A DNA stretch of 34,607 nt, taken from contig NZ_JABFWW010000053.1 of the NCBI RefSeq assembly GCF_013362045.1, positions 1 to 34,607 on the forward strand. Reading direction: 5' to 3'. Below, in pieces: positions 27,770-34,607 of this stretch (position 1 is the first letter of the stretch; the number at the start of each line of letters is the position of its first letter). This stretch comes from Frateuria sp. (lineage in GTDB: Bacteria > Pseudomonadota > Gammaproteobacteria > Xanthomonadales > Rhodanobacteraceae). The notes under the pieces were generated by a model. The model was not told where the DNA came from. It did not search any database and saw only the letters and a list, made by a program, of their open reading frames with translations. The translations under genes were made by a program, and so were the position numbers.

Positions 27770-30094
27770 CTACTTCGGCGGGGGCGGCGCCAGCACTTCC
27801 CGGTTGCCGTTGTGCTGCGGAGCGCTGACCACGCCGTCCTGCTCCATCTGCTCGATCAGCCGCGCGGCGCGGTTGTAGCCGATGCGCAGGTGGCGCTGCA
27901 CGCCGGAGATCGACGCGCGGCGGGTCTGCGTGACCACGGCGACGGCCTTGTCGTAGAGCTGCGCGTCGGCGTCGCCGCCTTCCTCGCCGTCCTGCGGCAG
28001 GCCCGAGTCGTTGATGAACTTGCCATCGCTGGTGGCCTGCACCTCCTCCAGCACACCCTCGATGTACTGCGGCGCGCCCTGCGCCTTGAGCCAGGCGACC
28101 ACGCCATGCACCTCGTGGTCGTCGACGAAGGCGCCGTGCACGCGTTCGGGCGTGGCGGTGCCGGGCGGCAGGTAGAGCATGTCGCCGTGACCGAGCAGCG
28201 CCTCGGCGCCGGACTGGTCGAGGATCGTGCGCGAGTCGATCTTGGAAGAAACCTGGAAGGCGATGCGGGTGGGGATATTGGCCTTGATCAGGCCGGTGAT
28301 CACGTCCACCGACGGGCGCTGCGTGGCCAGCACCAGGTGCACGCCGGCGGCGCGCGCCTTCTGCGCCAGGCGGGCGATGAGTTCCTCCACCTTCTTGCCG
28401 ACGATCATCATCATGTCGGCGAATTCGTCGATGATGATGACGATGTAGGGCAGCGGCTCCAGCGGCTCGGCCGCCAGGTTGGGCATCTCCGGGTTGGGCC
28501 GGAACAGCGGATCGAGCAGCGGTTGCCCGGCCGCCTCGGCGTCCCTGACCTTCTTGTTGAAGCCGCCCAGGTTGCGCACGCCCACCGCGGCCATCAATCG
28601 GTAGCGGCGCTCCATCTCGGCCACGCACCAGCGCAGCGCGTTGGCCGCTTCCTTCATGTCGGTCACGACCGGCGCGAGCAGGTGCGGGATGCCCTCGTAG
28701 ACCGAGAGCTCCAGCATCTTCGGGTCGATCATGATCATGCGCACGTCTTTCGGGCTCGCCTTGTACAGCAGCGAGAGCACCATCGCGTTGACCGCGACGG
28801 ACTTGCCCGAACCGGTGGTGCCCGCCACCAGCAGGTGCGGCATCTTGGCCAGGTCCGTGACCACCGGCTTGCCGCCGATGTCCTTGCCCAGCGCCAGCGC
28901 CAGCGGCGACTTCATCTGGTCGTACCTGTCCGAGCGCAGGATCTCGGACAGGTACACGATCTGCTTCTTGGCGTTGGGAATCTCCAGGCCGATCACGTTC
29001 TTGCCGGGAATCACATCGACCACGCGCACGCTGACCACGGAAAGACCGCGCGCGATGTCCTTGTCCAGGCTGGACACCTGCGCGCCGCGCACGCCGGCGG
29101 CCGGCTCCAGTTCGAAGCGGGTGATCACCGGTCCGGGGTAGACACCGACCACCTTGGCCTCGATGCGGAAGTCCTTGAGCTTGAGTTCCACCTGGCGCGA
29201 GAGCACCTCCAGCGTCTCTTCCGAATAGCCCGGCCCCTGCTCCGGCGCCTCGTCGAGCAGCGACAAAGGTGGCAGTTCGCCGGGCTGCGAGGCGCCGACG
29301 AACAGCGGGATCTGCGTCTCCAGCTTGGCACGCTCGCTCTTGGCGACCGGCGCGGGCGGCGTCTCGATGCGCACCGGTTCGCGCTTGGCCTGCCTGGCCG
29401 CCTCGGCCTTCTTGACCACCTCGCGCTCGGCGCGCGCCTGCTGCGCCTTGGCCGCTTCGGGCGCCTGCTTGAGCTTGCCGCGCAGCCAGCCGACCAGCAG
29501 CAGCGTGCCCTGCCCCGTCCAGTCCATCACCTTGAACCAGGACAGGCCGGTGGCCAGCGTCACCGCGATCAGGAACAGCGCCAGCAACAGCAGCGGCGCA
29601 CCCTTCTCGCCGAAGGCCTGCAGCAGGCCATGGCCGACTCCCTGGCCAATGATGCCGCCCACGCCCTGCGGCAGCACCGGTTCGTTGAAATTGAGATAGA
29701 GCAGCGCCGGCGCCGTGACGAAGAAGAACACGAAGCCGATCAGGCGCAGCGAGGATTCCCACGGATGCTCGGCCTGCTCGCCGCGCTGGCGCAGCACCTG
29801 CACGCCCAGCAACAGGAGCAGCAGCGGGAAGCAGTAGGAAACCAGCCCGAAGATGTAGCGCAGCAGGTTGGCGATGTTCGCCCCCACGGCGCCGCCGAAG
29901 TTGCGCGCGTGCTCGACCGTGCTGGCATGGCCCCAGCTTGGGTCCTGGTCGTTGTAGCTGGCCAGGCAGACCAGCAGGTAGACCGCCAGCGGCAGCAGCA
30001 GCAAGGCACCCACTTCGCGCAGGCGGCGCTTGGCTTCCTCGCTGAGGCCGATGGGTTCGTTTGCCTTCTTTGCGTTTGCTGCGCTGCGCGCCAC
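27770..30094 (-). CDS. ftsK: DNA translocase FtsK
   Basis: Septum-located DNA pump that clears chromosome termini and activates XerCD at dif. The 774-residue product has four N-terminal membrane helices (within residues about 28-205) and a short Ala/Lys/Pro-rich linker, far shorter than the E. coli linker. The alpha-beta motor has Walker A GTTGSGKS (about 425-432) and Walker [10 protein letters not shown] (about 552-560). The C-terminal gamma winged helix ([20 protein letters not shown] and [14 protein letters not shown]) recognises KOPS. It is preceded by a 231-bp region with repeats and followed after 40 bases by the TPR/oxygenase gene. Confidence 0.97.
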   Translation of the reverse strand: MARSAANAKKANEPIGLSEEAKRRLREVGALLLLPLAVYLLVCLASYNDQDPSWGHASTVEHARNFGGAVGANIANLLRYIFGLVSYCFPLLLLLLGVQVLRQRGEQAEHPWESSLRLIGFVFFFVTAPALLYLNFNEPVLPQGVGGIIGQGVGHGLLQAFGEKGAPLLLLALFLIAVTLATGLSWFKVMDWTGQGTLLLVGWLRGKLKQAPEAAKAQQARAEREVVKKAEAARQAKREPVRIETPPAPVAKSERAKLETQIPLFVGASQPGELPPLSLLDEAPEQGPGYSEETLEVLSRQVELKLKDFRIEAKVVGVYPGPVITRFELEPAAGVRGAQVSSLDKDIARGLSVVSVRVVDVIPGKNVIGLEIPNAKKQIVYLSEILRSDRYDQMKSPLALALGKDIGGKPVVTDLAKMPHLLVAGTTGSGKSVAVNAMVLSLLYKASPKDVRMIMIDPKMLELSVYEGIPHLLAPVVTDMKEAANALRWCVAEMERRYRLMAAVGVRNLGGFNKKVRDAEAAGQPLLDPLFRPNPEMPNLAAEPLEPLPYIVIIIDEFADMMMIVGKKVEELIARLAQKARAAGVHLVLATQRPSVDVITGLIKANIPTRIAFQVSSKIDSRTILDQSGAEALLGHGDMLYLPPGTATPERVHGAFVDDHEVHGVVAWLKAQGAPQYIEGVLEEVQATSDGKFINDSGLPQDGEEGGDADAQLYDKAVAVVTQTRRASISGVQRHLRIGYNRAARLIEQMEQDGVVSAPQHNGNREVLAPPPPK

Positions 30095-30192
30095 CGGAGC
30101 GGATTCCCCTCGAGACTTCGTCCCAAGTCTACACAGGCCGTTGAGGGGGTAGAAGCTTGATTTTTCTGGAAAGGCGGGGGTTTCGAAAAGCT

Positions 30193-30306
30193 GCCCTCTC
30201 CTCTCGGGAGAAGGGTTTGGGGGTGAAGGTATAGCCAGCGCGCGGTGTCACGCTCCCCCGCACCCTCTCCCGCCTGCCGGCACCCTCTCCCGAGGGGAGA
30301 GGGGCT
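30193..30306. repeat. GC-rich CCCTCTCCC repeat pair upstream of ftsK
   Basis: Two hairpin-forming blocks are seen: CCCTCTCCTCTCGGGAGAAGGG, and later CCCTCTCCCGAGGGGAGAGGG, with a further CACCCTCTCCCGCCTG copy between. They fill most of the ald-ftsK intergenic region. Core words match the repeats near epmA and rarA, but the AAAGGCCT termini are absent. The second hairpin is 20 bases after the ald stop and might also reduce read-through; it has no T-tract. Confidence 0.6.
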
Positions 30307-30325
30307 CAGATCGGACGCCTAGGCC

Positions 30326-32547
<2,222 letters not shown>

Positions 32548-32562
32548 GCGCACCGGACGCAG

Positions 32563-32580
32563 GGCGGGCCTCGGCCCGCC
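32563..32580 (+). terminator. GC hairpin after trxB
   Basis: GGCGGGCC-TC-GGCCCGCC is a perfect inverted repeat 16 bases after the trxB stop, with no T-tract. It may stabilise the mRNA 3' end or contribute to termination before the stronger hairpin at 32673. Confidence 0.4.
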
Positions 32581-32672
32581 ATCGGCGGCGCGGCGATTCC
32601 CTGTCCTTATCGCGCAAGGATGCGCTCTTGCAAAAAAATCCGCATCGACCGGAACCGGCAGATGCGCAATAG

Positions 32673-32706
32673 AAAAGCCCCATGCCGAGGCATGGGGCTT
32701 TTTTTT
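32673..32706. terminator. Strong bidirectional intrinsic terminator between trxB and csp
   Basis: AAAAGCCCCATGCC and GGCATGGGGCTTTT form a near-perfect stem. It is followed on the plus strand by a run of eight T in total and preceded by four A, so it also works on the minus strand. It serves the convergent ends of trxB (and any RNA from 32600 on) and csp, whose stop is 25 bases away. Confidence 0.88.
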
Positions 32707-32730
32707 ACATCGCAATGTGCAGAGGGCGGA

Positions 32731-32937
32731 TTAGGCCGCCACTTCCACACCCGAAGCCTGGGCACCCTTCGGGCCCTGGGTGACTTCGAACTTCACGCGC
32801 TGGCCTTCCTGCAGGCTGCGGAAGCCCTTGGAATTGATGGCCGAGAAGTGGACGAACACGTCCTCTCCACCGTCCTCGGGCGCGATGAAGCCAAAACCCT
32901 TGGCATCGTTGAACCACTTGACCGTACCGAAACGCAT
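32731..32937 (-). CDS. Cold-shock domain protein (CspA family)
   Basis: A 68-residue single cold-shock domain, an RNA/DNA-binding OB-fold chaperone. RNP1 is KGFGFIAP and RNP2 is VFVHFSAI; the N-terminus [15 protein letters not shown] and the C-terminal [12 protein letters not shown] are typical. The start MRFGTVKWF (32937) has AGAGG upstream and fits the family; the 80-residue track version adds a non-typical N-terminus. It has a long AT-richer upstream leader of 229 bases before mtnP and a strong intrinsic terminator. Paralogue identity (CspA, C, D or E) cannot be set from sequence alone. Confidence 0.95.
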   Translation of the reverse strand: MRFGTVKWFNDAKGFGFIAPEDGGEDVFVHFSAINSKGFRSLQEGQRVKFEVTQGPKGAQASGVEVAA

Positions 32938-33027
32938 TGCGTGAACCTCTGACTCTAGGACTGGATGCACCAAGGCTTGCGCTGGACCACCTTTTCCCCT
33001 TGGTCAGCCGCCCCTGGCACGGGCGAA

Positions 33028-33057
33028 AGTATCAACATGTTTATGGGCAAAGCGCAA
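33028..33057 (-). promoter_or_regulatory. Possible csp promoter
   Basis: On the minus strand TTGCGC and GATACT are 18 bases apart, in an AT-richer patch of the csp upstream region. A start about 7 bases downstream of the -10 would give a leader of roughly 84 nt. The hexamers match consensus only in part (3 and 4 of 6). Confidence 0.33.
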
Positions 33058-33166
33058 TATGCGAGGTTGATTTTCGTTTCTGCGGGATCGTATTGCCGCA
33101 ACGCGGGGTAATGAAAAACGGCCGCCCTGGTCGCCACTGCCTCGAAAGATCAGAACAAATAGCTGA

Positions 33167-33913
33167 TTAGGACAGCATTGCCCCGAGCAAAACCGGAACC
33201 TGCGCCGTGGCGGCCGCCAGGTGGGCAAAGATCTCCTCGATGCTGATTTCCTCCTCGTCGCCGCAGCCCGCGGCGAAGTTCGCGACCAGGGCGAGGCAGG
33301 CGTATTCGAGCTCCAGTTCGCGCGCCAGGGCGGCCTCCGGCATGCCGGTCATGCCGACCAGGTCGCAGCCGTCGCGCCTCATGCGGGCGATCTCGGCGCG
33401 GGTCTCCAGCCGCGGGCCTTGGGTGGCGCCGTAGCAGCCGCCGTCGATCACCGCGATGCCCGCCCTGCCCGCCGCCCGCACCAGGGCCTGGCGCAGCGGG
33501 GCGGTATAAGGCTCGCTGAAGTCGATGTGCTTCACTTCGGCGCCGTCGACGTCGCAGAAGCTGGTGATGCGGCCGTAGGTGTAGTCGATCAGCTGATCCG
33601 GCACCACCAGCGTGCGCGGCCCCATGTCGGCGCGGATGCCGCCGACCGCATTGACCCCGATCACCCGCCGCGCGCCCAGCGCATGCAGCGCCCACAGGTT
33701 GGCGCGATAGTTGACCCGGTGCGGCGCCAGCGTATGGCTTTCGCCATGGCGCGCCAGGAACGCCAGCCGCTTGCCGGCGAAATCGCCCAGCACCACCTCG
33801 CCCGAGGCCGGGCCGTAGGGCGTCTCCAGCACGCGCCGGTCGGCGTTTTCCAGGCCGGGGAAACGGTACAGGCCGCTGCCGCCGATGATGGCCAGGTCGA
33901 TGATTTCGGTCAT
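33167..33913 (-). CDS. S-methyl-5'-thioinosine phosphorylase (MTAP/PNP family)
   Basis: Phosphorolysis of a purine nucleoside to base and (methylthio)ribose 1-phosphate. The 248-residue product has the phosphate-binding IGGSGLYRF, RHGESHTLAPHRVNYRAN, the glycine-rich VIGVNAVGGI, and the substrate loop LVGMTGMPEAALARELEL. In ALVANFAAGCGD an Asn stands where adenine-specific MTAP enzymes have Asp. That favours 6-oxopurines, i.e. methylthioinosine, as known for the Pseudomonas enzyme PA3004. The start at 33913 has GGAG six bases upstream; an ATG at 33931 overlapping the hpt stop is an alternative. It follows hpt, which would reuse the hypoxanthine released. Confidence 0.85.
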   Translation of the reverse strand: MTEIIDLAIIGGSGLYRFPGLENADRRVLETPYGPASGEVVLGDFAGKRLAFLARHGESHTLAPHRVNYRANLWALHALGARRVIGVNAVGGIRADMGPRTLVVPDQLIDYTYGRITSFCDVDGAEVKHIDFSEPYTAPLRQALVRAAGRAGIAVIDGGCYGATQGPRLETRAEIARMRRDGCDLVGMTGMPEAALARELELEYACLALVANFAAGCGDEEEISIEEIFAHLAAATAQVPVLLGAMLS

Positions 33914-33927
33914 GGTCGCTCCGGGGC

Positions 33928-34482
33928 TCATTCGGACTTCAGCGCATAGATGGCCGGAAGGTTGCGGCCCTGCTCGTAGTAGTCCATGCCGTAGCCGAAC
34001 ACGTAGCGGTCGGGCAATTCCACGCCATTGAAGTCGGAGGCGATGCCGGCCACGCAGCGGTCGTGCAGCTTGCGGCAGAGGCTGGCGATCAGCACGCGCT
34101 TCGCGCCACGCTTCATGCAGTCGTCCCGCACCGCCTTGAGCGTATGCCCCTCGTCCAGGATGTCGTCGACCAGCAGCACGGTGCGTCCGGCCAGCGGTAC
34201 CTGCGGCTCGCGCAGCCAGCACAGGTCGCTGCCGGCGGTGGCGCCGCGGTAGCGGGTAGCGTGCACGTAGTCGAACTCCAGGTCGGTGCGGATCGACAGC
34301 GCCAGCTGCCCGGCGAACATCAGCGCGCCGTTCATCACGGTCAGGAACACCGCCCGCTCGCCCTCCAGGGCAGCGTCGATGCGCCGGCCCAGGTCGGCGA
34401 TCACGGTGTCCAGCTCGGCGCGCTCGAACAGCACCTCGGCGTGGGCCAGCGCCTGCGCCAGCGGGAGAAGCGGTGTGCTCAT
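33928..34482 (-). CDS. hpt: Hypoxanthine phosphoribosyltransferase
   Basis: Salvages hypoxanthine (and possibly guanine) with PRPP to IMP/GMP. The 184-residue product carries the PRPP-binding signature VLLVDDILDEGHTL, the upstream TVMNGALMFAGQLAL loop with the conserved Asn-Gly, and a C-terminal DRYVFGYGMDYYEQGRNLP that closes over the base. The start ATG overlaps the stop of the upstream gene (ATGA). Its own stop lies next to an in-frame ATG of the MTI-phosphorylase gene, so the three genes are tightly coupled. Confidence 0.95.
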   Translation of the reverse strand: MSTPLLPLAQALAHAEVLFERAELDTVIADLGRRIDAALEGERAVFLTVMNGALMFAGQLALSIRTDLEFDYVHATRYRGATAGSDLCWLREPQVPLAGRTVLLVDDILDEGHTLKAVRDDCMKRGAKRVLIASLCRKLHDRCVAGIASDFNGVELPDRYVFGYGMDYYEQGRNLPAIYALKSE

Positions 34483-34607
34483 GGGGTTCCTTCGGTTTCG
34501 TCCAATGCAGTGATGCGCGCGATGAAGCGGTCGCGCTGGGGATTGTCCAGCAGGCCTTCCCAGGTCGCGCCGATGGCGCCGCGCAGCGGGGCGAGGCGCT
34601 CCATTGC
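34479..34607 (-). CDS. nagZ: C-terminal fragment, probable beta-N-acetylhexosaminidase NagZ
   Basis: The window ends inside this gene; the last 42 residues plus the stop are visible (MERLAPLRGAIGATWEGLLD, then NPQRDRFIARITALDE). The tail has the Arg/Leu-rich helical look of NagZ C-termini. In Pseudomonas aeruginosa nagZ (PA3005) sits beside the MTI-phosphorylase gene (PA3004), and Xanthomonadales keep a nagZ-hpt arrangement. NagZ trims GlcNAc from peptidoglycan-derived muropeptides. The gene overlaps the hpt start by four bases. The assignment rests mostly on context. Confidence 0.6.
   Translation of the reverse strand, partial: AMERLAPLRGAIGATWEGLLDNPQRDRFIARITALDETEGTP

Noticed and set aside
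26945-30160. 1071-residue plus-strand ORF antisense to the TPR gene and ftsK
   Set aside because: Composition (His, Arg, Gln, Val repeats) is typical of the antisense of a high-GC gene. The minus strand encodes unambiguous FtsK.

Overview
The window is high-GC gammaproteobacterial chromosome, most likely Xanthomonadales/Lysobacterales and within that Rhodanobacteraceae (Dyella, Rhodanobacter, Luteibacter or Frateuria type). This rests on protein content and gene order only: tpiA-secG-tRNA-Leu, folP-glmM, ftsK-lolA-rarA-serS, and the nagZ-like/hpt/MTI-phosphorylase cluster. No database search was run. Most of the window is ordinary core genome, and no gene-free stretch exceeds 300 bases.

Layout. 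1-1295 (minus): tRNA-Leu, secG, tpiA. 1419-2960 (plus): an SDR oxidoreductase and a DUF6445-like putative oxygenase. 3117-6936 (minus): a tight run orn-folP-glmM followed by a translationally coupled isopenicillin-N-synthase-like dioxygenase. 7000-9198 (plus): sbcB (exonuclease I) and a DUF2461 protein. 9258-14779 (minus): ligA, then a DUF559 nuclease-like domain fused in frame to EpmA, then a small membrane protein and an MHS-type MFS transporter. 14895-20769: PAP2-like protein, rnk, a DHA2-type MFS transporter, two cation/proton antiporters (NhaD type and KefB-like CPA2) and a glycine-zipper envelope protein. 20792-21883: a small coiled-coil ORF, tRNA-Ser(UGA) with a good promoter, and a small secreted charged protein. 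21936-31390 (minus): ald, ftsK, a TPR/2OG-oxygenase, lolA, DUF1275, rarA, serS. 31585-34607: trxB (plus), then csp, MTI phosphorylase, hpt and the 3' end of a probable nagZ (all minus).

The most unusual locus is 10.8-12.4 kb. A DUF559 (PD-(D/E)XK-like) ORF lies between two GC-rich elements, each with inverted termini AAAGGCCT/AGGCCTTT. The whole 636-bp unit sits between ligA and epmA. It appears to have replaced the epmA start region, so EpmA can only be read as the C-terminal half of a DUF559-linker-EpmA fusion. Related CCCTCTCCC-rich repeats occur at three other intergenic sites in the window. This suggests a small mobile or dispersed repeat family with a resident nuclease gene, somewhat like REP/RAYT systems.

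Functional links: nagZ-hpt-mtnP fits hypoxanthine salvage coupled to methylthioinosine phosphorolysis. folP, glmM, nagZ, ftsK and lolA serve folate and envelope biogenesis. orn, sbcB, ligA and rarA serve nucleic-acid turnover and repair. Three separate putative non-haem iron oxygenases occur in the window.
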